Assembly: GCF_016860545.1 (NCBI RefSeq) | Contig: NZ_BNEB01000003.1 | Location: 434,001 to 498,000 of the forward strand | Length of the DNA: 64,000 nucleotides | DNA from: Streptomyces asoensis | Lineage (GTDB): Bacteria > Actinomycetota > Actinomycetes > Streptomycetales > Streptomycetaceae | Direction of reading: 5' to 3' | In this document: positions 50,120 through 58,584 of the stretch, in pieces | Numbering within the stretch: the stretch's first letter is position 1 | Layout: every line of letters begins with the position of its first letter | Program-made: the position numbers and the translations under genes | The notes under the pieces: generated by a model | Seen by the model: the letters and a program-made list of their open reading frames with translations, nothing else | The model's database searches: none | Told to the model about the DNA's origin: nothing

Positions 50120-51505
50120 ATGCGCAGGACGAGCAGCACCATCCGGACACGCAGGACCGTGAGAGGCGCCGCCGTGGCCCTGGCGGGAGCCCTGGCGCTC
50201 TCGCTCACCGCGTGCGGCGGCGACGACAAGAGCGACGGCGGAGACAGCAGCGGCAGCCCCACGGGCGCCGCCTCCGGCAGCACCCTGGATCTGCCGAAAC
50301 TCGACGGCACCACGCTCGAGGTGGCCGCCGTGTGGACCGGCACCGAACAGGCGAACTTCAAGAAGGTCCTCGCCGAGTTCGAGAAGCGCACCGGCGCGAA
50401 GATCACCTTCGTGCCCGCGCAGGACCCGATCATCAACTTCCTGGGCTCCAAGATCGCGGGTGGCTCACCGCCGGACGTGGCCATGCTGCCGCAGCCCGGC
50501 GCCATCAAACAGGCCGCCGAGAAGGGCTGGGCCAAACCGCTGGGCGCCGAGGCCCGAGCGGAGCTCGCGAAGAACTACGCGCAGGGCTGGCAGGACATCG
50601 GCAAGGTGGGCGGCAAGCAGTACGGCGTCTACTACAAGGCCGCCAACAAGTCGCTGATCTGGTACAACGCCAAGGTCTTCGAGAACGCGGGTGCCTCCGA
50701 GCCGAAGACGTGGAAGGACCTGCTGAACACCGCGCAGACGGTGTACGACTCCGGTGTCACGCCGTTCTCGATCGGCGGTGCCGACGGCTGGACCCTCACC
50801 GACTGGTTCGAGAACGTCTACCTCTCCCAGGCGGGCCCGGAGAAGTACGACCAGCTGGCCCAGCACAAGATCAAGTGGACGGACCCCTCCGTGAAGGAGG
50901 CCCTGACCACGCTCGCCCAGGTCTGGGGCAAGAAGGACTGGGTCGCGGGCGGCGCGAGCGGCGCGCTCCAGACCGAGTTCCCCGCCTCGGTGACGCAGAC
51001 CTTCACCGGCGGCGACCAGCCGAAGGCGGCCATGGTCTACGAGGGCGACTTCGTGCAGGTCAACATCGCGGACACCAAGGCGAAGGTCGGCACGGACGCC
51101 AAGGTGTTCCCGTTCCCACCGGCCGGCGGCACCGCTTCGGTGGTCTCCGGCGGTGACGCGGCCGTCGTCCTGAAGGACTCCAAGGGCGCGCAGGCGCTGG
51201 CCACCTTCCTCGCCTCGCCGCAGGCGGCGGAGATCCAGGCGAAGCTCGGCGGCTACCTCTCGCCGAACAAGAACGTCGACGTCTCCGCGTACCCGAACGA
51301 GGTCCAGCGGACGATCGCCAAGGCGCTGATCGCGGCGGGCGACGACTTCCGCTTCGACATGTCCGACCAGGCCCCGCAGGCCTTCGGCGGCACCCCCGGC
51401 AAGGGCGAGTGGAAGGACCTCCAGGACTTCCTGAAGAACCCGACGGACGTGGCCGGCACCCAGGCGAAACTGGAGTCGGACGCGGCAGCGGCGTACGGGA
51501 ACTGA
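50120..51505 (+). CDS. Sugar ABC transporter substrate-binding lipoprotein (second operon)
   Basis: A 461-residue extracellular solute-binding protein. The signal peptide ends with LSLTAC (lipobox), followed by a Gly/Ser/Asp linker. Mature motifs include VWTGTEQANFKKVLAEFEKRTG, AGGSPPDVAMLPQPG, VYYKAANKSLIWYN, FVQVNIADTKAKVG and a C-terminal GEWKDLQDFLKNP. These fit the AglE/alpha-glucoside-type cluster of family-1 binding proteins. ATG at 50120 immediately follows an in-frame GTG. The permease gene starts seven bases after its stop. Confidence 0.92.
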   Translation: MRRTSSTIRTRRTVRGAAVALAGALALSLTACGGDDKSDGGDSSGSPTGAASGSTLDLPKLDGTTLEVAAVWTGTEQANFKKVLAEFEKRTGAKITFVPAQDPIINFLGSKIAGGSPPDVAMLPQPGAIKQAAEKGWAKPLGAEARAELAKNYAQGWQDIGKVGGKQYGVYYKAANKSLIWYNAKVFENAGASEPKTWKDLLNTAQTVYDSGVTPFSIGGADGWTLTDWFENVYLSQAGPEKYDQLAQHKIKWTDPSVKEALTTLAQVWGKKDWVAGGASGALQTEFPASVTQTFTGGDQPKAAMVYEGDFVQVNIADTKAKVGTDAKVFPFPPAGGTASVVSGGDAAVVLKDSKGAQALATFLASPQAAEIQAKLGGYLSPNKNVDVSAYPNEVQRTIAKALIAAGDDFRFDMSDQAPQAFGGTPGKGEWKDLQDFLKNPTDVAGTQAKLESDAAAAYGN

Positions 51506-51512
51506 CGCGGAG

Positions 51513-52856
51513 ATGGCGACACCCGCGGCGGCGGGGGCTCCCGGAGCCCCCGCCCCTGTTCGCCCGCGCAAGAGCGTGACCGGCACCCGCAGGACCGTGG
51601 CGGCGCTGTTCCTGCTGCCCGCCCTGGTGCTGCTCGGCGCGCTCGTGGTCTACCCGATCGGGTACTCGGTCGTCCGCAGCTTCTACGACCAGTCCGGCGA
51701 CGGTTTCGCCGGCGTCGACAACTACAAGGCCCTCTTCACGGACGACGGCATCCGCACCGCCCTGAAGAACAACGTGATCTGGGTGGTGTTCGCGCCGACG
51801 GTCGCGACCGCACTGGGTCTGATCTTCGCGGTGCTCACCGAACGGGTGCGCTGGGGCACCGCGTTCAAGCTGGTCGTCTTCATGCCGATGGCGATCTCGA
51901 TGCTCGCCGCCGGCATCATCTTCCGGCTCGTCTACGACCAGGACCCCGACAAGGGCGTCGCCAACGCGGTGTGGGTGGGCGTCCACGACACGTTCGCCGA
52001 GTCGTCGGCGTTCCCGAAGGCCCACCCGGGCCGTGACTCGCCGCTCAGGGCGCAGGACGGCGGCTTCGTCACCGAGGCGGCCGTGCACACGGGCGCACCG
52101 GTCGCGCTCCCCCTGGTGGGCGTCGCCCCCGACCAGATGCCCGGCGGCGCGGCGAAGGCGGTGCGGGCGCGGCCCGAGAAGGACAAGGTCACCGGGACCG
52201 CCTGGCAGGACTTCACCCGCGGCAAGGGCGTCGGCACCCTCGGCGCCCCCGACCCGTCCGAACTGGGCTACGCCGGGATGAGGATCGAGGCGGTGAAGGA
52301 CGGCGAGGTGGTGGCGTCGACGAAGGCGGCCGACGACGGCACCTTCGCGCTCCCCGCCGCGGCCGACGGCGCCCTGCTGCGGCTGCCCGCGAGCAACTTC
52401 AAGGAGCCGTACAACGGCCTGGACTGGCTCGGTCCCTCGCTGGTCACTCCGGCCATCATCGGCTCGTACATCTGGATGTGGGCGGGTTTCGCAATGGTGC
52501 TCATCGCGGCGGGCCTCGCGGGGATCCCCAGGGAACTGCTGGAAGCGGCCCGGGTGGACGGCGCGAACGAGTGGCAGGTGTTCCGCCGGGTGACCGTCCC
52601 GCTGCTCGCGCCGGTCCTCGCGGTCGTCGCCGTCACCTTGATGATCAACGTGCTGAAGGTCTTCGACCTGGTCTTCATCATCGCCCCGGGCTCCTCGCAG
52701 GACGACGCCAACGTGCTCGCCCTGGAGCTGTACCGCAAGGGCTTCTCCGAGGACCAGCCCGGCATCGCCAGCGCCATCGCGGTGTTCCTCCTGCTGCTGG
52801 TGATCCCGGTGATGTGGTTCAACGTGCGTCGGCTCAGGCGGGAGGTGCGGCGGTGA
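51513..52856 (+). CDS. Sugar ABC permease (MalF type) with a large extracytoplasmic insertion
   Basis: A 447-residue permease, about 150 residues longer than usual. Helices 1-3 lie at about 28-52, 87-108 and 118-141. Residues about 142-300 are hydrophilic and lie outside, ending in a CnaB/transthyretin-like strand pattern (MRIEAVKDGEVVASTKAADDGTFALP). Helices 4-6 and the EAA loop (LEAARVDGANEWQVFRRVTVPLLAP, about 343-367) follow normally. The insert sits where E. coli MalF has its P2 loop, which contacts the binding protein. GTGA overlap with the next permease. Confidence 0.9.
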   Translation: MATPAAAGAPGAPAPVRPRKSVTGTRRTVAALFLLPALVLLGALVVYPIGYSVVRSFYDQSGDGFAGVDNYKALFTDDGIRTALKNNVIWVVFAPTVATALGLIFAVLTERVRWGTAFKLVVFMPMAISMLAAGIIFRLVYDQDPDKGVANAVWVGVHDTFAESSAFPKAHPGRDSPLRAQDGGFVTEAAVHTGAPVALPLVGVAPDQMPGGAAKAVRARPEKDKVTGTAWQDFTRGKGVGTLGAPDPSELGYAGMRIEAVKDGEVVASTKAADDGTFALPAAADGALLRLPASNFKEPYNGLDWLGPSLVTPAIIGSYIWMWAGFAMVLIAAGLAGIPRELLEAARVDGANEWQVFRRVTVPLLAPVLAVVAVTLMINVLKVFDLVFIIAPGSSQDDANVLALELYRKGFSEDQPGIASAIAVFLLLLVIPVMWFNVRRLRREVRR

Positions 52857-53704
52857 CCGGACGGCTCGCATGGGTCATGGACAAGCTCAACGGCACGGTG
52901 GTGCGCGCCTTCCTGATCGTCGTCGGCCTGTTCTGGCTGGTGCCGACGATCGGGCTGCTGATCTCGTCGCTGCGCGCCCCCGAGGACATGAGCGCGAGCG
53001 GCTGGTGGACGGTGTTCGGCGAACCCTCCCAGCTCACCTTCGACAGCTACCGCAAGCTGCTGGAGAACGGCGACATCACCGGCTCCCTCGTCAACACCGT
53101 GCTGATCACGGTGCCGGCGACGATCCTGGTCGTCGTCATCGGCGCCCTCGCGGGCTACGCGTTCGCGTGGATGGAGTTCCCCGGCCGGGACTGGTGGTTC
53201 CTGGGCGTGGTGGGGCTCCTGGTGGTGCCGGTGCAGGTGGCGCTCATCCCGATCGCCGAACTCTTCGGCAAGATCGGTCTGTTCGGGAACATCCTGGGGG
53301 TGATCCTGTTCCACGTCGGGTTCGGTCTGCCCTTCGCGGTGTTCCTGCTGCGGAACTTCTTCGCGGAGATCCCCCGCGAACTGCTGGAGGCGGCCCGTCT
53401 CGACGGGGCGGGTGAACTGCGCCTGTTCGCACGGGTCGTGATGCCGCTGGGCGGGCCCGCGATCGCGTCCCTGGGCATCTTCCAGTTCCTGTGGGTGTGG
53501 AACGACATGCTGGTCGCGCTGGTGTTCACCAACGCCGACAGCCAGCCGATCACGGTGGCGCTCCAGACGCAGGTGCGGCAGTTCGGGAACAACATCGACG
53601 TGCTGGCGCCCGGCGCGTTCATCTCGATGGTGATCCCGCTGGCCGTGTTCTTCGCGTTCCAGCGGCAGTTCGTGTCCGGCGTGATGGCGGGCGCGGTCAA
53701 GTAG
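52853..53704 (+). CDS. Sugar ABC permease (MalG type, second operon)
   Basis: A 283-residue inner-membrane permease of six helices. EAA loop LLEAARLDGAGELRLFARVVMPLGG and C-terminal GVMAGAVK are typical. The GTG start overlaps the upstream stop (GTGA). It pairs with the MalF-type permease. No ATPase or hydrolase gene is in this operon, so a shared ATPase encoded elsewhere is needed. Confidence 0.92.
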   Translation: MTGRLAWVMDKLNGTVVRAFLIVVGLFWLVPTIGLLISSLRAPEDMSASGWWTVFGEPSQLTFDSYRKLLENGDITGSLVNTVLITVPATILVVVIGALAGYAFAWMEFPGRDWWFLGVVGLLVVPVQVALIPIAELFGKIGLFGNILGVILFHVGFGLPFAVFLLRNFFAEIPRELLEAARLDGAGELRLFARVVMPLGGPAIASLGIFQFLWVWNDMLVALVFTNADSQPITVALQTQVRQFGNNIDVLAPGAFISMVIPLAVFFAFQRQFVSGVMAGAVK

Positions 53705-53726
53705 CGCTCGGGCGGCCCTTTACCGC

Positions 53727-53756
53727 AGGGGCGGACCGGATCACCGGCCCGCCCCT
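53727..53756 (+). terminator. Terminator after the second ABC operon
   Basis: AGGGGCGGACCGG (53727-53739) pairs with CCGGCCCGCCCCT (53744-53756) with one mismatch and an ATCA loop, followed by TTTCC. It is 22 bp after the permease stop. Confidence 0.8.
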
Positions 53757-53866
53757 TTCCGTTCACCCGCAATTCCCCCGTATGCCGTACGAAACGTAAC
53801 CGATTCACTCCATCGGCCGTTCCCGGGCAAGGCGATGTATTCCGCGTATTCCACCCGCGCCGACCC

Positions 53867-56158
53867 ATGGATGGATGTCCCTTGCCCAGGTTCAGTGTCA
53901 TCGTCCCCGCGTACAAGGTTCAGGCGTACCTGCACGAGTGCCTCGAATCGGTGCTGTCCCAGTCGTTCACCGACCTGGAGCTGATCGTCGTCGACGACCG
54001 GTCGCCGGACGCCTGCGGCGACATCATCGACGAGTACGCGGCCCTCGACGCGCGCGTGCACGCCGTGCACCTGCCGGAGAACGGCGGCCTCGGGCGGGCC
54101 CGCAACGCGGGCATGGAGCGGGCGAGCGGCGACTACCTGTTGTTCCTGGACTCCGACGACACGCTCACCCCGGGCGCGCTGCACGCGATCGCCGACCGGG
54201 TGCGGGAGACGGGCGAGCCGGACGTCCTGGTCTACGACTACGCGAGCACGTACTGGTCGGGCGACACGGTCCGCAACAAGTTCGCCGAGCTGCTCACCGA
54301 GGAAGGCCCCGCGCCCTTCCGGCTGGAGGACCGCCCGGAGCTGCTCAGGGTCCTGATGGTGGCCTGGAACAAGGCCTACCGGCGGGAGTTCGTCCGGTCC
54401 GTGGGCCTGACGTTCCCGCCCGGCTACTACGAGGACACGCCGTGGACGTACCCGGCCCTGATGGCGGCGCGCACGCTCGCGACGCTGGACCGGGTCTGCG
54501 TGCACTACCGCCAGCGCCGCCGGGGCAACATCCTGTCCACCACGAGCCGGGGGCACTTCGACGTCTTCGACCAGTACGACCGGGTCTTCGCTTTCGTCGA
54601 CCAGCGGCCCGAACTCGACCGGTGGCGGCCGGTGCTGTTCCGCCGCATGGTCGACCACCTCTCGACGGTCTTCACCAAGCGCGACCGGCTCCCGCGCGGG
54701 TCGCGCGCCGAGTTCCTGCGCAAGGCCCGTGCGCACTACCGCCGATACCGCACCCCGGGCGCCGCGGTGCCGTTGCGTTCCCGGCTGCGGCACACCCTGG
54801 TCCACTTCGGCGTGCACCGCACCTACCGGGTGCTCCAGGCGTCCATGACCGTGCGGCGGCGGACCCACAAGGCCGTCTCCAAACTCACCCGCGCGCTGCG
54901 GGCGGCCGTCCTCCAGGCCCACTACCGCGTCCAGCTGCGGCTGCCGCTGCGTGCCGACCGGGCCGTGTTCGCCGCCTACTGGGGCCGCGGGCACAGCTGC
55001 AACCCGGGGGCGCTGGAAGCCGCGTTCCGCACCTTCGCGCCGCATGTGCGCACCGCGTGGATCGCGCACCCCGAGCACCGTCCGGCCGTCCCGCCGGGTC
55101 CGCGGCACGTGCGCCCCGGGACGGCCGCGTACTGGACGGCGCTGGCCCGCTCCAAGTACCTGGTGAACAACGTCAACTTCGACCGGCGGCTGGTCAAGCG
55201 CCCCGGGCAGGTCTTCGTGCAGACCCAGCACGGCACCCCCCTCAAGCACATGGGCCTCGACCTCCAGGAGCGTCCGGCGGCCGCCCGCGGCACGGACTTC
55301 GCCGAGCTGCTGAAGGGCGTCGACAAATGGGACTACCTCCTGTCGGCCAACCGCCACACCACCCTCACCTGGGAGCGCGTCTACCCGGGGAGCTACGAGA
55401 CGCTCGAGTACGGCTTCCCCCGCAACGACGTCTTCCAGCGGGCGACGCCGCAGGACGTGGCCCGGCTGCGCGAGTCGCTCGGCATCCCCCGCGACACGGT
55501 CGCCCTCCTGTACGCGCCCACGCACCGCGACTACCGCCGTGTACAGCGCTCCCCGCTCGACCTGGAGCGCGTGCTGCGCCGCCTGGGGCCGCGCTACGTG
55601 ATCCTGGCCCGCGCCCACTACTGGCAGCAGGCGCCGCTGGTGCGGCAGGTGCCCGGCGTCATCGACGTCACCGGCCATCCGAGCGTGGAGTCCCTCTGCC
55701 TGGCCTCGGACGCCCTGGTCACCGACTATTCGTCGCTCATGTTCGACTACGCGGGACTGGACCGCCCCATCGTCATCCACGCCGAGGACTGGGAGGCCTA
55801 CGACGCGGCCCGGGGCACCTACTTCGACCTGCGGGCCTCCCCGCCGGGCGCGGTCGCGGGCAGCGAGGACGAGCTGGTCGACATCTTCACGAGCGGCCAC
55901 TGGCGCGATTCCCGCTCGAACCGGTTGCGGGCTGCGTTCCGTGAGCGGTTCTGCCCGCACGACGACGGCCGCGCCGCCGAGCGCGTCGTACGCCGGGTGG
56001 TGCTGGGCGAGACGCGGCTGCCGCCGGTCGTGCCGCTCGCCGAGCGCCGCCCGGTGCCGTCGGCCGCCGCCTCGGCGGCGATGCCCGCGGGGCGCCCCGC
56101 GCTCGACCACGTGCCCCCGCCCGCCGGCCCGGTCCTGCCCGTCACCGACCGGCGCTGA
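53867..56158 (+). CDS. GT2 - TagF-like (CDP-glycerol glycerophosphotransferase) fusion, paralogue 1
   Basis: A 763-residue bifunctional wall-polymer enzyme. The N-terminal GT2 domain (about 1-330) has FSVIVPAYKVQAYL, VVDDRSPDACG, DYLLFLDSDDT, YYEDTPW and YRQRRRGNILSTTS. The C-terminal TagF-like domain (about 365-735) has FVQTQHGTPLKHMGLD, APTHRDYRR, RAHYW and TDYSSLMFDYAGLDRP. Such proteins polymerise glycerol- or polyol-phosphate units with sugar additions. Both halves keep their expected motifs. ATG at 53867 is used; a TTG at 53882 would give MPRFSVIVPAYK as in the other two copies. It is first in a block of three. Confidence 0.88.
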   Translation: MDGCPLPRFSVIVPAYKVQAYLHECLESVLSQSFTDLELIVVDDRSPDACGDIIDEYAALDARVHAVHLPENGGLGRARNAGMERASGDYLLFLDSDDTLTPGALHAIADRVRETGEPDVLVYDYASTYWSGDTVRNKFAELLTEEGPAPFRLEDRPELLRVLMVAWNKAYRREFVRSVGLTFPPGYYEDTPWTYPALMAARTLATLDRVCVHYRQRRRGNILSTTSRGHFDVFDQYDRVFAFVDQRPELDRWRPVLFRRMVDHLSTVFTKRDRLPRGSRAEFLRKARAHYRRYRTPGAAVPLRSRLRHTLVHFGVHRTYRVLQASMTVRRRTHKAVSKLTRALRAAVLQAHYRVQLRLPLRADRAVFAAYWGRGHSCNPGALEAAFRTFAPHVRTAWIAHPEHRPAVPPGPRHVRPGTAAYWTALARSKYLVNNVNFDRRLVKRPGQVFVQTQHGTPLKHMGLDLQERPAAARGTDFAELLKGVDKWDYLLSANRHTTLTWERVYPGSYETLEYGFPRNDVFQRATPQDVARLRESLGIPRDTVALLYAPTHRDYRRVQRSPLDLERVLRRLGPRYVILARAHYWQQAPLVRQVPGVIDVTGHPSVESLCLASDALVTDYSSLMFDYAGLDRPIVIHAEDWEAYDAARGTYFDLRASPPGAVAGSEDELVDIFTSGHWRDSRSNRLRAAFRERFCPHDDGRAAERVVRRVVLGETRLPPVVPLAERRPVPSAAASAAMPAGRPALDHVPPPAGPVLPVTDRR

Positions 56159-56187
56159 ACCCCGCCCCCCACGCCCAGGGAGTCGTC

Positions 56188-56268
56188 ATGCCCTCCGGCT
56201 CGTCGCGGCCCACCCCGACCCGGCCGTCCACCTGGCGGCCGGCCGGACGCCCCGGCCGCACGGCCTGA
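56188..56268 (+). CDS. Possible 26-residue small open reading frame
   Basis: ATG at 56188 with GGGAG five bases upstream begins a 26-codon frame (MPSGSSRPTPTRPSTWRPAG...) ending TGA at 56268, in the gap between TagF-like paralogues 1 and 2. It is Pro/Arg/Ser-rich and resembles no family. It may be a leader peptide or chance. Confidence 0.25.
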   Translation: MPSGSSRPTPTRPSTWRPAGRPGRTA

Positions 56269-56325
56269 ACCGGCCGCCACCGACCACCACCGGCCGCCCC
56301 GACCACCCCACCCAGCCCAGCCCCG

Positions 56326-56355
56326 CACCGCACCGCACCGCACCGCACCGCACCG
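56326..56355 (+). repeat. Pentanucleotide (CACCG)6 repeat upstream of TagF-like paralogue 2
   Basis: Six perfect CACCG units end 16 bases before the ATG of the second GT2-TagF gene, so they lie in the 5' untranslated region or promoter spacer. Changes by slippage would alter spacing by five bases. Confidence 0.9.
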
Positions 56356-56371
56356 ACAGAGAAAGAGCAGA

Positions 56372-58576
56372 ATGCCCCGCTTCAGCATCATCGTCCCGTC
56401 CCATGGGGTCGCGGGCCGGCTGTCCCTGGCGCTGGACTCCGTCCTGGCCCAGTCCTTCGGTGACCTCGAGCTGATCCCCGTCGGCGACGCGCCGGGCACC
56501 CCGGCCGCGGTCCTCGCCGCCGGGTACGCGCGCCGGGACCCCCGGGTCACCCCCGTGCACTCGCCGCCGTCCGCCGGGCTGAGCGGGGCCCGCAACACCG
56601 GCATGCGGGCGGCGACCGGCGACTACCTGCTGTTCCTCGACGGCGACGACGTCCTCGCCCCGGGCGCCCTGGCGGCCCTGGACGGTCGGCTGGCCGAGAC
56701 CGGCGACGTCGACGTCCTCTACGCCGAGCACGAGCGCACCCCCTGGTGGGAGGGCGAACCCGCCAACCCCGCCGCCCCGCTGCTGGCGAAGGCGCCGAAG
56801 GACGCCTTCGGCCCCGCCCGGGCCCCGGACGTCACCGGCGTGCTGCTGCCCGCCTGGGGCACGGCCTACCGGCGCTCCTTCGTCGGCGCCCACCGGCTCG
56901 TCTTCCCCGACGGCCACTTCACGGACGTCGGCTTCGGCGGCCTGGTCACCGTGCACGCCGAGCGGGTCGCGGTGCTGCGCTCGGTCGTCGTACGACACCT
57001 GCTGCGCCGCCAGGGCAGCCGGCCGAACCTGCCGGGCGACCACCATCTCGACCTCCTGGACCGGGTCGAGGACGTGCTCACCCGCGCCGCCGGACAGGGG
57101 CTCCCGGCGGACCGGTCGGGTCCGCTCTTCGAGCAGCTCTTCGCGGCCGTCCTCAAGACCGCCGCGCACCCGGCCCGGCTGACCGGGCGCCGCCGCCGGG
57201 CCTTCTTCCGCCGCGCCGGCCGGCTCTACCGGCGTCACCGCCCCGCCGGGTACCGCGGGCCGGGTGGCAGCCTGGGGGTGCAGCACCGGCTGCTGGCGAC
57301 CGGCGCGTACACGGCGTTCCGCCTGCTGGGCGGCGCCAACCGGAAGGCCTGCGCCGCCGCCCGGCGGGTGCCGCGCCCCCGTGGACTGCGCACCCGCTGG
57401 TACTACCGGCGCCAGCTGCGCCGCCCCCTCGACCCCGACCTGGCCGTCTTCTGCGCCTACTGGGGGCGGGGCTACGCGTGCAACCCGGCCGCCATCCACG
57501 CCAAGGCCGCCGAACTCGCCCCGCACATCCGCTCGGTGTTCCTCGTCGAGGCCGACCAGGCGCACACGATGCCGGAGGGCGTCGACCACGCCGTCATCGG
57601 CAGCCGCCGCGCCTGGCAGGTCCTGGCCCGCGCCACGTACCTGGTCAACAACGCCAACTTCGCGGAGGGCGTCGTCAAGCGGGAGGGCAGCGTGCACGTG
57701 CAGACGCAGCACGGCACCCCGCTGAAGAAGATGGGCGTCGACCAGTCCACGTACCCGGTCGTGGCCGCCGCGACCGGGTCCTTCACCAAGCTGCTCGGCC
57801 GGGTGGACCGCTGGGACTACAACCTCTCCTCCAACACCCACTCCACGCAGATGTGGGAGCGCGCCTTCCCCGGCTCGTACGAGCAGCTGGAGTACGGCTA
57901 TCCGCGCAACGACGTCCTCCACACGGCGACCGCGGCCGACGTGATCCGTCTGCGGCGCGAACTCGGCGTGCCGGAGGGCAGCACGGCCGTCCTGTACGCG
58001 CCCACCCACCGCGACCACCGCACCGGCTTCGAGCCGGGACTGGACCTGGAGGCCTTCTGCGAGGCGGCCGGCGAGAACGTCGTCGTGCTGCTGCGGGCGC
58101 ACTACTTCTACGACGGGGGCGCCGGCCGCGGCACCGGCCGTGTCATCGACGTGACCGGGCACCGCTCCTCCGAGGAGGTCTGTCTGGCCGCCGACGTGCT
58201 GGTCACCGACTACTCGTCGATCATGTTCGACTACGCCAACCTGGACCGTCCGATCGTCGTGTACGCCGACGACTGGGACGTCTACCGGGAGACCCGGGGC
58301 GTCTACTTCGACCTCCCCGCGGCCCCGCCGGGACCGGTCGCCCGCACGCCGGAGGAACTGGCGCGCGTGTTCCGCGACGGCTCGTACGCGGACGCAGGTG
58401 CCGCCGCCCTGCGGGCCGCCTTCCGGTCCCGTTTCTGCCAGTTCGACGACGGCCGGGCCGCCGAGCGGGTGGTGCGCCGGGTGCTGCTCGGCGAACCCCC
58501 GGAGTCGATCGCGCCCGTGCGGCCGCTCGCCGAGCGCGTTCCCGCCCCCGCCGCCGCCACCCTCGTAAGGAGCTGA
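56372..58576 (+). CDS. GT2 - TagF-like fusion, paralogue 2 (degenerate GT2 half)
   Basis: A 734-residue paralogue. The N-terminus keeps FSIIVPSHGV and DYLLFLDGDDV, but the VDDRSPDGCG motif reads VGDAPGTPAA and the YYEDTPW motif reads HFTDVGF, so the GT2 half has lost a nucleotide-binding and the catalytic-region pattern and may be inactive. The TagF-like half is intact: HVQTQHGTPLKKMGVD, APTHRDHR, RAHYFY and TDYSSIMFDYANLDRP. A CACCG repeat precedes it. It keeps the wall-polymer polymerase role by inference. Confidence 0.86.
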   Translation: MPRFSIIVPSHGVAGRLSLALDSVLAQSFGDLELIPVGDAPGTPAAVLAAGYARRDPRVTPVHSPPSAGLSGARNTGMRAATGDYLLFLDGDDVLAPGALAALDGRLAETGDVDVLYAEHERTPWWEGEPANPAAPLLAKAPKDAFGPARAPDVTGVLLPAWGTAYRRSFVGAHRLVFPDGHFTDVGFGGLVTVHAERVAVLRSVVVRHLLRRQGSRPNLPGDHHLDLLDRVEDVLTRAAGQGLPADRSGPLFEQLFAAVLKTAAHPARLTGRRRRAFFRRAGRLYRRHRPAGYRGPGGSLGVQHRLLATGAYTAFRLLGGANRKACAAARRVPRPRGLRTRWYYRRQLRRPLDPDLAVFCAYWGRGYACNPAAIHAKAAELAPHIRSVFLVEADQAHTMPEGVDHAVIGSRRAWQVLARATYLVNNANFAEGVVKREGSVHVQTQHGTPLKKMGVDQSTYPVVAAATGSFTKLLGRVDRWDYNLSSNTHSTQMWERAFPGSYEQLEYGYPRNDVLHTATAADVIRLRRELGVPEGSTAVLYAPTHRDHRTGFEPGLDLEAFCEAAGENVVVLLRAHYFYDGGAGRGTGRVIDVTGHRSSEEVCLAADVLVTDYSSIMFDYANLDRPIVVYADDWDVYRETRGVYFDLPAAPPGPVARTPEELARVFRDGSYADAGAAALRAAFRSRFCQFDDGRAAERVVRRVLLGEPPESIAPVRPLAERVPAPAAATLVRS

Positions 58577-58584
58577 CCGCCGCA

